Source of the DNA: Microcystis aeruginosa NIES-4325
Lineage (GTDB): Bacteria; Cyanobacteriota; Cyanobacteriia; Cyanobacteriales; Microcystaceae
Length of the DNA: 64,000 bases
Reading direction: 5' to 3'
Assembly: GCF_008974145.1 (NCBI RefSeq)
Contig: NZ_BJKP01000005.1
Span: 1 to 64,000, forward strand
In this document: positions 15,143 to 24,666 of the stretch, one piece after another
Numbering within the stretch: position 1 is the stretch's first letter
Layout of the letters: the number at the start of each line of letters is the position of its first letter
Program-made: the position numbers and the translations under genes
The notes under the pieces: generated by a model
Databases searched by the model: none
Told to the model about the DNA's origin: nothing
The model's input: only the letters and a program-made list of their open reading frames with translations

Positions 15143-16006
15143 ATGACTGGAATTATGAGTCAACTCAGTCCCCTACAAGCTGAACAAATCAAGGAAATCG
15201 GGACTTATTTACGTCAAAAACGGGAAGAAAGCTGTCTGAGCATGGAAGATATCGCCGCCCTGACGATGATTAGATTACCAATGCTAGAAGCGTTGGAAAC
15301 GGGGAATTGGGAGAAATTACCAGAATTAATTTATGTCAAGGGATTTATCAAGCGCTACGGTGATGCCCTAAAAATTGATGGTAAAGCTTTAGCCGATCGC
15401 TTGTCTCCCAGTGCGGAACAATTAGCTCAAGAGGTAACTATCCCGAAAACACTGCCCACAAAAGTTACCCCTCTCCCCAAGGCTGAACCCGCTGCCCCAA
15501 AAGCGGAACGAGTGAAACCAGAAAAACCAGCCCCAGAAACTAGCCCCCAACCAGCTAAATCGACCTTTTTCGGGATTTATCTCTGGCTAGGCTTGCTGGC
15601 GGGCATATTTTGCGGTATTGGCTATCTTTTCCTCCGTCCCCCTCTCTCTAACTCCCCCGCCGTTACTCCATCTCCTTCCCCCGTGGGTTCCCCCGCACCG
15701 ATAGTATTTCCCGCACCGGTAGCCTCCACTCCCTCCTCTCCTCAGTCAAAAGTTCCCCTCTCAGCCCAGGTAACTATTGAACAGGCCGCTTGGGTAAGGG
15801 TAATTGCCGATGGCAAAAAAGTCCATGAAGGCAATCTCCAACCTGGAACCAAACGAACTTGGACAGCCCAAAAGAGTTTAAGTATTCGATCGGGCAATGC
15901 TGGCGGTGTTAAAATCTCTCTTAACGAAAACCCTGCCCAATTAATGGGTAAAGCTGGTCAAATCGGCGAAATCACCCTAACTGCACCTCCTCTCAGTCAT
16001 CAGTAA
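15143..16006 (+). CDS. RodZ-like helix-turn-helix membrane protein
   Basis: 287 residues in RodZ order. An N-terminal helix-turn-helix (residues 15-85: GTYLRQKREESCLSMEDIAA, YVKGFIKRYGDALKIDG) comes first. A proline/alanine/lysine linker follows, then one membrane helix near residue 150 (GIYLWLGLLAGIFCGIGYLF), a proline/serine-rich periplasmic linker, and a C-terminal beta domain of the DUF4115 type (VTIEQAAWVRVIADGKKVHE). RodZ links MreB to the wall-elongation machinery. Two starts are possible, Met1 and Met5. The protein could instead be a RodZ paralogue with another partner. Confidence 0.88.
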   Translation: MTGIMSQLSPLQAEQIKEIGTYLRQKREESCLSMEDIAALTMIRLPMLEALETGNWEKLPELIYVKGFIKRYGDALKIDGKALADRLSPSAEQLAQEVTIPKTLPTKVTPLPKAEPAAPKAERVKPEKPAPETSPQPAKSTFFGIYLWLGLLAGIFCGIGYLFLRPPLSNSPAVTPSPSPVGSPAPIVFPAPVASTPSSPQSKVPLSAQVTIEQAAWVRVIADGKKVHEGNLQPGTKRTWTAQKSLSIRSGNAGGVKISLNENPAQLMGKAGQIGEITLTAPPLSHQ

Positions 16007-16053
16007 ACAGTAATCAGTGAACTAAAAACTCACATCTGAAAACTGACTCCTGA

Positions 16054-16566
16054 TCAGGCTGCATTATCCCAGATGGGGGTAAGGGTCTGATAATCGTAGC
16101 GGGAAGCGTTAGGATGACAGGTGACACAGGTGGTATGACCGAGAGGAGTGGGTAAATCGACCCTAGGGTGCAAAACCTTTAAATAGCTGGACTGTTCAAT
16201 TAGGAGGGGAACAAAAGTAGTCTCGCTAAGAGGGCGGGAAGAATAACTGAGATAATCCCAGATAAGACGCTGAGTAATGCCAACAATTGGTTTTAAACGG
16301 ATACCATAGTGAGAATTAGGATTTTCTAGGATTTTTTTCCAAGTTTGACTCGGTAGGATGCTGGGAGGAATGGCAATATGGCAAGTGGCACAATTTTCTA
16401 GATAGGTTTGCTGTCCAATTTGATAACGATTCAGCAATGTATCCGAGGCAGGCGATTGGGCGATCGCTGGTTGGTTAAGTAGCGAAGCCAGTAGAATACC
16501 CCCTAGAATACTGAGGAGAAAGAGGATCAGAAAAAAAATCGATTTCAGTTGACCGCTGGAAGGCAT
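16054..16566 (-). CDS. Exported diheme cytochrome c
   Basis: 170 residues. The N-terminal hydrophobic helix (FFLILFLLSILGGILLASLL) ends near AIAQS, a likely signal peptide or anchor. Two heme-binding CXXCH motifs are present, CATCH near residue 59 and CVTCH near residue 149. Small diheme cytochromes of this type occur across cyanobacteria with no settled role; a lumenal or periplasmic electron carrier is the reasonable inference. It is transcribed towards the RodZ-like gene and is convergent with it. Confidence 0.85.
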   Translation of the reverse strand: MPSSGQLKSIFFLILFLLSILGGILLASLLNQPAIAQSPASDTLLNRYQIGQQTYLENCATCHIAIPPSILPSQTWKKILENPNSHYGIRLKPIVGITQRLIWDYLSYSSRPLSETTFVPLLIEQSSYLKVLHPRVDLPTPLGHTTCVTCHPNASRYDYQTLTPIWDNAA

Positions 16567-16640
16567 GACTGGAATAACGGGTAATTGAACACAATATAGC
16601 AGCGGGCAGAAGGCGGGATTTTCGCCGCTTTTGCCCCCTT

Positions 16641-17858
16641 TTAGAGAGATTCTTCGCTCACGGAACCATCTTCCTGCACCCAGGCGAGATTTTTGATCAT
16701 CCGATCGCGGGCATAGGTACGAATTTGTGCCTCGCTGCGACCCCCTAAATCGATCGCCACTCTCAGATTAGGATCACTGGTGCGAAGAGAGCGAGCTTTA
16801 CTAAAAGTCGCTATCTGGGCGTTATTACCCAAAGGGATAAGTAACCAGTCGAGGGGAGGAGCTTGACTGGGTAAAGTCTGCCCTGATAATAAACTTTCGT
16901 GCAGTTCTTCGATATTCAGGGAAAAACCGATACCCGGAGCCGATTGGCCCTGGGGATGAAAAACGCCCAATAATTGATCGTAGCGTCCGCCCTGGCCTAA
17001 AATACTGAGATTTTGCTGGTGATCACTAACGGCTTTAAAAACGATGCCGGTGTAGTAATCAAAGGTTTGAATCAGACTTAAATCGAGAATTAGGGGGAAG
17101 GGTTCAGAGCGATCAGCATTAAGCAGCTCTACTAGGGATTTAAGGTTATTAACGGCTTTTTGGGCTGATTCTTCCTGGGCCAATACTGCCACTTGTGCGA
17201 GGACATCGTGAGGATTACCGCGCAAGTGAAATAATTGTCGGGCTTGCTGCCGCAGGGTTTCGTTGGGATAGGGAAGATTTTCGAGGCTAACGTAGTCAAG
17301 GAGGGCTAAACAGCGTTTCACCTGTTCCCGTAGGGGACCGGGAAAAGGTGAAAGTAGGGAACGAGTCAAACCCGCTTCTCCTAGAATAATCTGCCAGTTA
17401 GGGACGGCCAAACTATCGAAACAGTCGGCCAGGAGCAGTAAAATCTCGGCATCAGCTAGTAAACCGCCAGAAAAGAGCAGTTCTACCCCCGCTTGGTAGA
17501 ATTCCACTTGACGACCGTGATAACCAGCACTAGGGCGACGAAAAACGTTGGCCCGATAACAGAGACGTTGGGGATAGGACTCCCCACTCATGCGGGTGAC
17601 GACACTACGGGCAATGGAAGCGGTTAATTCGGGGCGCAATCCCGATAGTCCTTGACTATCCCCGTGGAGTTGGATTACGGTACTGGGATCGATCGCACCG
17701 CCTGCGGTGAGGGTATCGAGCCATTCAATGGTGGAGGTGACAATCCTTTGATAGCCCCAACGCTGAAAGACAGACTGAAGCCGATCGTTAATCCAGCCTT
17801 TTTGGGTAACTTCTAGGGGTAATAAATCCCTTGTCCCCGCTGGGGGTTGATGAATCAT
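16641..17858 (-). CDS. hisZ: ATP phosphoribosyltransferase regulatory subunit HisZ
   Basis: A catalytically inactive homologue of histidyl-tRNA synthetase that partners the short form of HisG and mediates histidine feedback. At 405 residues the length fits. Signatures are HQPPAGTRDLLPLEVTQKGW at the start, GLRPELTASIARSV, RLCYRANVFRR, and DYYTGIVFKAVSD with GQGGRYDQLLG further on. The true synthetase C-terminal anticodon domain is reduced (LLIPLGNNAQIATFSKAR). It stands alone 38 bases after the start of the J-domain gene region and may share a transcript with it. Confidence 0.93.
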   Translation of the reverse strand: MIHQPPAGTRDLLPLEVTQKGWINDRLQSVFQRWGYQRIVTSTIEWLDTLTAGGAIDPSTVIQLHGDSQGLSGLRPELTASIARSVVTRMSGESYPQRLCYRANVFRRPSAGYHGRQVEFYQAGVELLFSGGLLADAEILLLLADCFDSLAVPNWQIILGEAGLTRSLLSPFPGPLREQVKRCLALLDYVSLENLPYPNETLRQQARQLFHLRGNPHDVLAQVAVLAQEESAQKAVNNLKSLVELLNADRSEPFPLILDLSLIQTFDYYTGIVFKAVSDHQQNLSILGQGGRYDQLLGVFHPQGQSAPGIGFSLNIEELHESLLSGQTLPSQAPPLDWLLIPLGNNAQIATFSKARSLRTSDPNLRVAIDLGGRSEAQIRTYARDRMIKNLAWVQEDGSVSEESL

Positions 17859-17896
17859 GGGAGTTTGCTGATCAAAATCGGTGGCACTGGTTAGTC

Positions 17897-18838
17897 CTAT
17901 TTATTCTTTTTACCACCAAATCGAGACCAAAAACCGCTCTTGGGATCTTCTTCCTTTTTTTGTCCCTTCTGGTCTTGTATTTCAGTATTAGGATTAACTA
18001 CTCGATCTAGTTCCTGTTTGCACTTAATCACCATCGCATCTTGGGGGCTGACTTGCCAGGCGCGATTGATATGAACCCGGGCCATGGAGAGTTGATTTTG
18101 TCGCAGGTAGACTAAACCGAGAAGGGCGTGACAGATGCTATTATCCGGTTCTTGCCGCAGGGCATCGCGCAATTCTCGCAAAGCTTGGGCGGGATTATTT
18201 TGGTCAAGAGAGGCTTGAGCGCGGCGAATATAGGCTTCTAGGGGCGATTCTTTGGCTTTAGCTGGGGCTGCCGCGGTGACAGCCGCGACCACTAATTCGG
18301 ACTGGTTAGGGCTGCCTTGGGAGACAAAGACTTTCGGGCCGGTTTTCTTGTGGCCCTGACCTTCGGTTAACATCAGATAAACCAGATTGAGTTCACTGAG
18401 TTGGGCGATTTTCTGATAGGTATTTTCCAGGGCAGCATATTGATCGATCGCCAAAGATTGCAGGATTTTTTGATAGGCTAATTCATGGTTAGCACTGGAT
18501 TGGGCTAGTTTTTTAGCTGGTTCACTAATAATGGGAATTGAACTGGCATCCCTGGCCATTGTCTTGCCCATTTGTGTTAGAATAAGGCGAAATTCCTCGC
18601 GAGATAGGTCGCGGCTCAGATGTTCGTAGGCGGGGTTAACTAATTTGGAGAGTAACTGACTAGCCTGTTCCCTTTCGCCGGGAGTGTGAGTGCGACAGGT
18701 ATCGGGATGGAGTTTATGGGCGATCTTTAAGTAACGCTGGCGAATTTCCTTATGCTCGGCATCGATCGAGACTCCTAAAATGGCGAAGTGATCGATTAAA
18801 TCAAATTGAAATAAACCTTGGGAAATTGGAAAAGGCAT
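17897..18838 (-). CDS. J-domain protein with TPR repeats
   Basis: 313 residues. The N-terminal J-domain (about residues 12-80: HFAILGVSIDAEHKEIRQRY) keeps the HPD motif in HKLHPDTCRTH. It should stimulate a DnaK-type Hsp70. The C-terminal half has tetratricopeptide helices (EAYIRRAQASLDQNNPAQAL, HALLGLVYLRQNQLSMARVH) and ends in a charged tail rich in Lys and Gly. Such DnaJ-TPR proteins are common in cyanobacteria and act as specialised co-chaperones; the client is unknown. It lies between suhB-like and hisZ genes on the same strand. Confidence 0.88.
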   Translation of the reverse strand: MPFPISQGLFQFDLIDHFAILGVSIDAEHKEIRQRYLKIAHKLHPDTCRTHTPGEREQASQLLSKLVNPAYEHLSRDLSREEFRLILTQMGKTMARDASSIPIISEPAKKLAQSSANHELAYQKILQSLAIDQYAALENTYQKIAQLSELNLVYLMLTEGQGHKKTGPKVFVSQGSPNQSELVVAAVTAAAPAKAKESPLEAYIRRAQASLDQNNPAQALRELRDALRQEPDNSICHALLGLVYLRQNQLSMARVHINRAWQVSPQDAMVIKCKQELDRVVNPNTEIQDQKGQKKEEDPKSGFWSRFGGKKNK

Positions 18839-18890
18839 ACGGCGGATACTAACTCTAATCAGAATGATAACGCAATAAATATTAAAAGAA

Positions 18891-19712
18891 TTAAAACTGA
18901 AAGCTCCAAGAGGCCGCTTTTTGCAGAGCTTGGCTTAAGGGACTGTGAATCTGTCCGTTAGTGGCCAGAATTCGCCCGGTTTCCATCAGAAAAGGACTCT
19001 CATCGTAGGCGCTAATTTTACCGCCAGCTTCTTCGATCAGAATAACTCCTGCGGCCATATCCCAGGTATTAATCCCTCGTTCCCAATAACCATCTAAGCG
19101 CCCACAGGCCACATCGGTTAAGTCTTTGGCAGCGGAACCACTCCGGCGTACCCCTTGGGTTAGATGGGTGAGATAACAGAATTCGGCATAATTATTATCC
19201 CTAGTTTGACAGCGATCGTAGGCAAAGCCTGTCACCAGTAAACTTTTTTCTAGTTCACTCGTCCGGGAGACATGGATAGGACGACGGTTCAGGGTGGCCC
19301 CTAAACCCCGGGCTGCCCGAAATAGTTCCTTTCTAAAGGGATTATAGATGACTCCCACTGCTGCTATCCCTGCGATCAGTAGTCCGATGGAGACGACGGA
19401 TACGGGATAACCGTGGGCATAGTTGGTGGTTCCATCAAGAGGATCGATCGCCCAGAGATACTCGCTGTCCGTCCCTGGCCGTTTTCCCGATTCTTCCGCT
19501 AAAATCCCATGTTTGGGAAAGTGACGGCCAATAATTTTGAGAATTTCTGTTTCTGCTCGACGATCTATTTCCGTCACTAAATCGCCCGATCTCCCTTTTT
19601 CTTCTATTGTCTCGATTTTACCCCAATTATCCTCGATAATTGTTCCCGCTGCTAGAGCGGCTTCGCTGGCAATGTCTAAGTATTTTTCTAATTGGCTGCT
19701 GGTATCTAGCAC
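18891..19712 (-). CDS. Inositol monophosphatase family protein
   Basis: 273 residues of the Mg2+-dependent IMPase/FBPase superfamily. Motifs include LAEESGKRPG, DPLDGTTNYAHGYP near residue 92 (the metal-binding D-P-x-D-G-T) and TWDMAAGVILIEEAGGK near residue 218. Substrates in cyanobacteria may be inositol-1-phosphate, L-histidinol phosphate or sulphated nucleotides; the sequence alone does not decide. The upstream ferredoxin gene ends 14 bases before this start, so the pair is probably co-transcribed. Confidence 0.92.
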   Translation of the reverse strand: MLDTSSQLEKYLDIASEAALAAGTIIEDNWGKIETIEEKGRSGDLVTEIDRRAETEILKIIGRHFPKHGILAEESGKRPGTDSEYLWAIDPLDGTTNYAHGYPVSVVSIGLLIAGIAAVGVIYNPFRKELFRAARGLGATLNRRPIHVSRTSELEKSLLVTGFAYDRCQTRDNNYAEFCYLTHLTQGVRRSGSAAKDLTDVACGRLDGYWERGINTWDMAAGVILIEEAGGKISAYDESPFLMETGRILATNGQIHSPLSQALQKAASWSFQF

Positions 19713-19726
19713 GGTTAATCCCTAAT

Positions 19727-20095
19727 CTATTCCTCATCTAAGGGTAAACCAAAACGCACTTTCCCACGAGCAAAAAAGCGACCGAATTGCAGTTCATAGA
19801 CTTCATCTTCGTCTTGGGTGGCTACTTCCAGATCGCCACGGGCATAACTGACACAAAGTAAAGCATAACCTCTGGCTTTTAATTCCGGCGATAGTCCGAT
19901 CGCTTCTGGTTGATGGATAGCTCCTGATAATACCCTGACCGCGCAGCTGGTACAAGCTCCATTGCGACAGGAAAAGGGTAATTGATGGCCCTGTTTTTCC
20001 AGACTGTGGAGTATGTAGTTATCCTCGGCAACGGTGGTGGTAATTTTTTCGCCCGTCTGACGATTGTTAACGGTGATTTGATGATATTTAGTCAT
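19727..20095 (-). CDS. [2Fe-2S] plant-type ferredoxin
   Basis: 122 residues with the plant-type cluster ligands SCRNGACTSCAVRVLSGA (C-x4-C-x2-C) and the fourth Cys in YALLCVSYARGDLEVATQDE. It has an extended C-terminal tail (ELQFGRFFARGKVRFGLPLD) not found in photosynthetic PetF, so it belongs to one of the minor ferredoxin groups. It donates electrons to unknown partners. It precedes the inositol-phosphatase gene by 14 bases in a likely two-gene operon. Confidence 0.92.
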   Translation of the reverse strand: MTKYHQITVNNRQTGEKITTTVAEDNYILHSLEKQGHQLPFSCRNGACTSCAVRVLSGAIHQPEAIGLSPELKARGYALLCVSYARGDLEVATQDEDEVYELQFGRFFARGKVRFGLPLDEE

Positions 20096-20259
20096 AGTTT
20101 AGTTAGGCGGAAATTAAAGATGCAATTCTAGATAGTTCTAATTTTAGGGGCTATTTTAGTCAGCCGTACCAATTGTATCATAAATCATTGCTCAAATAGT
20201 CATCATCTTCATAATTATACTTGATAACTGTTAACTTTTTTGTGGTCACTTGCCAATTT

Positions 20260-22530
20260 TTATCGCTCTTGAAAATTCATCTTTTTTAATCTAACTGCAC
20301 CGTCGATAATTGAGATTTCCTGGGAACCGATTTGCACGATCGCATCTAATCCCTTACCTATAATTGTAACTGCTGGGGGACGACTTTTCTGCACGGTCAT
20401 CACCAGAAAAAACTCATCGCTACCCGTGGCTAAAATGCGCTCACCTGTATTAGTTTTCTCGACTTTTAAAGTCACGGGAGTGATAAAAGTTCCCTGCATA
20501 GTTGCCCCATTTTGAGCAATAGTAAAACTATTTTTTCCGAGAGTGACATTTCCCTGGGTATTCATCACCCAAGTTTTATTCATCAATTCCAGTTTATCGA
20601 CTTTACCTAATAATTTATCCATCAAGACAAATAATCCAGGGGAACCGGATGATAGACTGTAATCGACAGCGAAAGAGCGAACCAGAGCAACTTCTGCGGG
20701 TTCACCCTGAGTGGAGCCGAAGGGTGGATTAGCTTCTTTAACCCTAATTTTATCAGTTTTTAAGGTAATTACTCCCGAACCATCGGGACTGGATTTAAAA
20801 GTCATCGGTTTTGCCTGGATCCAAGGCGGTGTTTTCGGGAAAGTAACCGTATTTTCTGAGTTCCAGTCACCTTCTGACCCCTCAAAACTCGCCCAATGTC
20901 CTCCTAATCCCCAAATTCTCACACTAGCGACATCAGGAAAAGACCATCCTCCTCTAACAGGTTGCTGTTTGAGATAGATACTAGCGACAAAATCCTCTTC
21001 ATTTTGCCAGCGATTACGAAAAGCATAAAATCCCTTTTGTTGATCAACTAAAACCCGGGAAAGGTGGCGATCTGGATTTTCTGGAGTAAGATTAGATGGA
21101 TAAGCGGCGAGAAGAAAAGGGGCAATATGGGTATAATGGGGGTGAAAAAGTTGTTTTTCTTGACCTTGTAGTCGCCATTTTATTGCCGGTAGCAATGATT
21201 TATCGGTAATTCCCAATCCGGCAGTTAATAAAGATACCCCTACAAACATCTGATGTCTGCCATAAGCAGGAATCAATAATTGACCATTTTTAGGGACAAT
21301 TCTGGTTAAATAATGGGGTATCAATTGGGATGCCGAGGAACCAGTTACTAAGTCTAATCCGAGACTATTTCGATACCCTTGCAGAAAAGGAAAAACAGCG
21401 AGAACCATCGGTTCGGTGGTGTATAAATCTCCTTCTGTGCCAAATCCTCGATCGCCGATACCTGTGGTAAAATACCTTTCGATGTGACGTTTGGCCATTT
21501 CCACCTGTGCAGAGGGATAATAGAGGGAATCGGGCGGTAAATCTTCCTTGAGAATCGCTAAACTAGCTAAACCTGCCGCACCTCTGGCCCGCGCATTCCA
21601 GTTACTAACTGCGTTTCCATTCCATCCATTTTTGGGTAAACCACTGAGAAGTTTTTTACTTTCACTGAATAACCAGTGAGTAATTTCCTGTTGGCGCTTT
21701 TCTCCCCAAAAATCATAACAAAGATCGTAGGCGAGAGCGACTCCGGCGACAATTGGCGAGTGTTCTAAGATTCTTCTTCCTGGATGTTTACGGGTTTTTT
21801 CGATAATTTCCCAGGCGGTTTCTGCTGATTTTCTATCTTGATTTAAAATTGCTAAAAAACAATGACCTGTGGCATGATAACCCCCATTAGGCACATAACC
21901 ATCGTAATAAATTTTTTCTTGTAAACTGTTGTTTAATTGGGCGATAATAGTCTGACCGATGGGAGTTTTCGCTTTTTCTCTGAGATTAGTTAATTCTGAC
22001 TTGCGAAAGATTAAACGGGGATGTTCTCGCGCTTGTAGGGGTTGGTAATTAGGGACGGGATTAGGCCATAAAGGGGAAATTGTGCCATTAACTTGGCTAT
22101 GTCGTCTTCTTCCCCCTAAAGTGCCTTGATAACTGCCGATAAGTTGGTCTTGGTAGGGGACAATTTCGATATTATAGATAGCTTCCCTGACTTCCGCTTG
22201 CCAAGGGTGAGTTTGAATCCTCATTTTCACCTGTAATCGCCAAGCATTGTCTAATTTAATCGTTTTTACCGTACCTTGGTGCTCCACGTCTTTATTGAAT
22301 TTGGGCGCGTATCCCCACACCGATGGTTGACAAACAGCGCGATCGCATCTTAAATCTAGGGTAAGATCTTGATAAACGGGTTTATCTTGCCACAGTTTCC
22401 AAACGCCATGTTTCAGGGTTAAACGAAGGTTGCCGGTTAATAATTGCGGATTGATCGTTCCTTGGCTAGGTGCGCTTGTACCACCTAGCAAAAGTAAGGG
22501 AATTGCCGCTAAAAAAGGAGATATTTTCAT
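20260..22530 (-). CDS. Secreted heparinase II/III-like polysaccharide lyase candidate
   Basis: From ATG 22530 the protein has about 756 residues and begins with a signal peptide (MKISPFLAAIPLLLLGGTSA). An N-terminal beta region is followed by an alpha-toroid from about residue 180 (HPRLIFRKSELTNLREKAK, GGYHATGHCFLAIL, AYDLCYDFW, NWNARARGAAGLASLAIL) and a C-terminal beta-sandwich. This order resembles heparinase II/III and alginate-lyase-like enzymes. The catalytic residues cannot be assigned by eye. The start overlaps the stop of the prenyltransferase gene as ATGA; an upstream in-frame Met at 22581 would lose the signal peptide. It may trim the cell's own sheath polysaccharide. Confidence 0.7.
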   Translation of the reverse strand: MKISPFLAAIPLLLLGGTSAPSQGTINPQLLTGNLRLTLKHGVWKLWQDKPVYQDLTLDLRCDRAVCQPSVWGYAPKFNKDVEHQGTVKTIKLDNAWRLQVKMRIQTHPWQAEVREAIYNIEIVPYQDQLIGSYQGTLGGRRRHSQVNGTISPLWPNPVPNYQPLQAREHPRLIFRKSELTNLREKAKTPIGQTIIAQLNNSLQEKIYYDGYVPNGGYHATGHCFLAILNQDRKSAETAWEIIEKTRKHPGRRILEHSPIVAGVALAYDLCYDFWGEKRQQEITHWLFSESKKLLSGLPKNGWNGNAVSNWNARARGAAGLASLAILKEDLPPDSLYYPSAQVEMAKRHIERYFTTGIGDRGFGTEGDLYTTEPMVLAVFPFLQGYRNSLGLDLVTGSSASQLIPHYLTRIVPKNGQLLIPAYGRHQMFVGVSLLTAGLGITDKSLLPAIKWRLQGQEKQLFHPHYTHIAPFLLAAYPSNLTPENPDRHLSRVLVDQQKGFYAFRNRWQNEEDFVASIYLKQQPVRGGWSFPDVASVRIWGLGGHWASFEGSEGDWNSENTVTFPKTPPWIQAKPMTFKSSPDGSGVITLKTDKIRVKEANPPFGSTQGEPAEVALVRSFAVDYSLSSGSPGLFVLMDKLLGKVDKLELMNKTWVMNTQGNVTLGKNSFTIAQNGATMQGTFITPVTLKVEKTNTGERILATGSDEFFLVMTVQKSRPPAVTIIGKGLDAIVQIGSQEISIIDGAVRLKKMNFQER

Positions 22531-23468
22531 AGTAAACAAGCTAGGGGAAATATCAGGTATTCTAGAAAGAATAATTTCCAAATAAATTGGTAAAATCGGC
22601 TTATTTCGCTTTTATCTTCTAAATTTACTCCGCGACTACGCCACCAAAGAAGAAGAAGTAGGAGCAGATGGGCGACAATGGCCAGAGGAGAATTAATTCC
22701 CGTTATCCCCAAGAGACCGACGGCAATCATGCCCCCATAACATAGCGAAATTGTCAAGAGGGAAATTATTAAGATTTTTCCTGGGCCGAGCAGCAGGGTA
22801 AAAGTGGTAATTTGGTAAATGCGATCGCCTTCTAGGTCAGGAACATCCTTGAAAATAGCGATCGCAACGGTGAAAACGAGAACAAAAGCTGTTAAAACCC
22901 AGACTGAGGGATAGATAGACTGATTTTGATTAATAACTGTGTTGTAGTGGCGAAAAAGACCTAAATTAACGATGACACCCCGGACGGTAAAAATACAGAA
23001 GGCTGCCCAGAGGGGAAAGCGTTTTAAACGCACTGGTGGCAAGGAATAGGCAGTACCGATGAGTAAACTAATTCCTACGGTGATTACCAGCCAAAAACCA
23101 CCGATAAAAGCCAGTATAATTGCTAAAATACCAGTAAAACCCACGATTAACCATCCTGTCAACCGAGAAAATTCCCCCTTGGCGAGGGGAAGCTGGGGTT
23201 TATTGATTTTATCGATGTCGATGTCTTCCAACTGATTTAAACCGACGATATAGATATTACCCGCGAGACAAGCGACCCAAGTGAGCAATAAAACCGACCA
23301 ATGGCTAAAAAAATCGCTAATATTGCCCAAAGCAATTAAATAAAGACTTAAAACACTCAAAGAAGTGCCGATAATCGTATGGGGACGGGAAAATTTCCAG
23401 AGACTCCCTAACCAGTGGAGAAAGTTAGTCTGGGGATGGTTAACTGGAAGAAAAGGAGCTTGATTCAT
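22527..23468 (-). CDS. hpt: Homogentisate prenyltransferase (UbiA family)
   Basis: A membrane prenyltransferase with about eight to nine helices that joins phytyl diphosphate to homogentisate in tocopherol synthesis. Asp-rich motif 1 reads NQLEDIDIDKINKPQLPLA, and motif 2 reads KDVPDLEGDRIYQITTF. The N-terminus LWKFSRPHTIIGTSLSVLS is typical of the phytyltransferase subgroup. ATG 23468 has the ribosome-binding site CCGGAGG six bases upstream; a TTG 21 bases earlier is not needed. The stop overlaps the start of the heparinase-like gene by ATGA. Solanesyl or chlorophyll prenyltransferases are less likely. Confidence 0.9.
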   Translation of the reverse strand: MNQAPFLPVNHPQTNFLHWLGSLWKFSRPHTIIGTSLSVLSLYLIALGNISDFFSHWSVLLLTWVACLAGNIYIVGLNQLEDIDIDKINKPQLPLAKGEFSRLTGWLIVGFTGILAIILAFIGGFWLVITVGISLLIGTAYSLPPVRLKRFPLWAAFCIFTVRGVIVNLGLFRHYNTVINQNQSIYPSVWVLTAFVLVFTVAIAIFKDVPDLEGDRIYQITTFTLLLGPGKILIISLLTISLCYGGMIAVGLLGITGINSPLAIVAHLLLLLLLWWRSRGVNLEDKSEISRFYQFIWKLFFLEYLIFPLACLL

Positions 23469-23707
23469 CAGACCTCCGGTAAAAATCAAAAATTGTTATG
23501 GTTGCTGAGGAGTCGGTCGTCAGTAGTCAGGAGAATCAATAATGAATAATAATCGATTAAATGGTCTATTTAGATATTTTATGCCACTTAATCCTTATTT
23601 TTGACGTTTTTAAACCCTCAAAAATCCATTATGCAAGAGGTCTATCAAAAAAAATCAATCCTAGGACAAGTAATCTGTTAAAATGATAATCCAGACTCAA
23701 ACCCTGT

Positions 23708-23794
23708 GGAGAGGTGGCAGAGTGGTTGAATGCGGCAGACTCGAAATCTGCTTTAGGGTCACACCTAACGTGGGTTCAAATCCCACCCTCTCCG
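23708..23794 (+). tRNA. tRNA-Ser (anticodon CGA)
   Basis: Acceptor GGAGAGG pairs with CCTCTCC. Anticodon stem GCAGA/TCTGC closes loop CTCGAAA, giving CGA, which reads UCG. A long variable arm (TTTAGGGTCACACCTAACG) and the T arm GTGGGTTCAAATCCCAC mark a class II tRNA. G23794 is the discriminator; CCA is not encoded. Confidence 0.96.
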
Positions 23795-23897
23795 TTGAAC
23801 TGATAATTTATTACTGTCGTTAAGGAGCTTAAGGGATGTAGTGTTGTCCTAGGTGGTTTCCGCAAGAGCAAAAGCTTTTCTACTCTCCCCAACTTCT

Positions 23898-24560
23898 TCA
23901 CTTTTTCATGGCCAGGGTCAAACCATCACCAATAGGAATAATACTGATATTCACCCGTTCATCCTGCTGAATTTTGGCATTAAGGGAACGAATAATTTTG
24001 GTGCGATTATCAGTGCTATCGGCCGCCGCTACCCGTCCCGACCAAAAGACATTATCGATAGCGATAATTCCGCCGCTTCTGACCAATTGTAAAGCCCGTT
24101 CGTAGTAGCAATCATAATTACTTTTATCGGCATCGATAAAGACGAAATCAAAACTATTACTTTCTCCTGCGGCGATTAATTGCTCTAAAGTCTCCAGGGC
24201 TGGGGCAATTCTTAAATCGATTTTATCAGCGACACTGGCCCGCTGCCAATAACGGCGGGCTATACTGGTATATTCTTCGCTCAGATCACAGGCGATCAGC
24301 TTGCCTTGTGGGGGTAAAGCTAGGGCTACCACTAGCGCACTATAACCAGTAAAAACCCCTATTTCTAGGGTTTTTTTCGCTCCGATCGCCTGTACCAAAA
24401 AAGCCATAAATTGACCTTGTTCGGGAGCAATCTGCATGACCGCCAGGGGTTGAGAGGCAGTTTCTTGACGTAATTGAGCCAAAATCGGGGGTTCTCGCAG
24501 ACAGATAGATTGATAATAGGAATAAAATTGTCGATCGAGTCCAAGAGTTTGATTAGCCAT
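23898..24560 (-). CDS. Class I SAM-dependent O-methyltransferase
   Basis: From ATG 24560 the protein has 220 residues and starts MANQTLGLDRQFYSYY. The methyltransferase motif I is KKTLEIGVFTGYSALVVALA near residue 60. Metal-binding acidic residues lie in FVFIDADKSNYDCYYERAL, and AIDNVFWSGRV follows. This is the divalent-cation-dependent caffeoyl-CoA/catechol O-methyltransferase family, characterised in cyanobacteria as a promiscuous catechol methylase. The natural substrate is unknown. Upstream in-frame codons to 24668 look non-coding and run towards the divergent kinase gene. Confidence 0.92.
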   Translation of the reverse strand: MANQTLGLDRQFYSYYQSICLREPPILAQLRQETASQPLAVMQIAPEQGQFMAFLVQAIGAKKTLEIGVFTGYSALVVALALPPQGKLIACDLSEEYTSIARRYWQRASVADKIDLRIAPALETLEQLIAAGESNSFDFVFIDADKSNYDCYYERALQLVRSGGIIAIDNVFWSGRVAAADSTDNRTKIIRSLNAKIQQDERVNISIIPIGDGLTLAMKK

Positions 24561-24666
24561 AAAAAAATTGCTAGTGGATGAAGTTATCGGGTAGAATTGT
24601 GGGTACCCTGAAGCTAAAGAGAGCGTATTGGTTGACCAAAAAGGAAGACTTGGCAGGAAGCAAATC

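Noticed and set aside
20711-20977. Plus-strand ORF within the heparinase-like gene
   Set aside because: It is a shadow frame of a well-supported minus-strand gene and has no domain.
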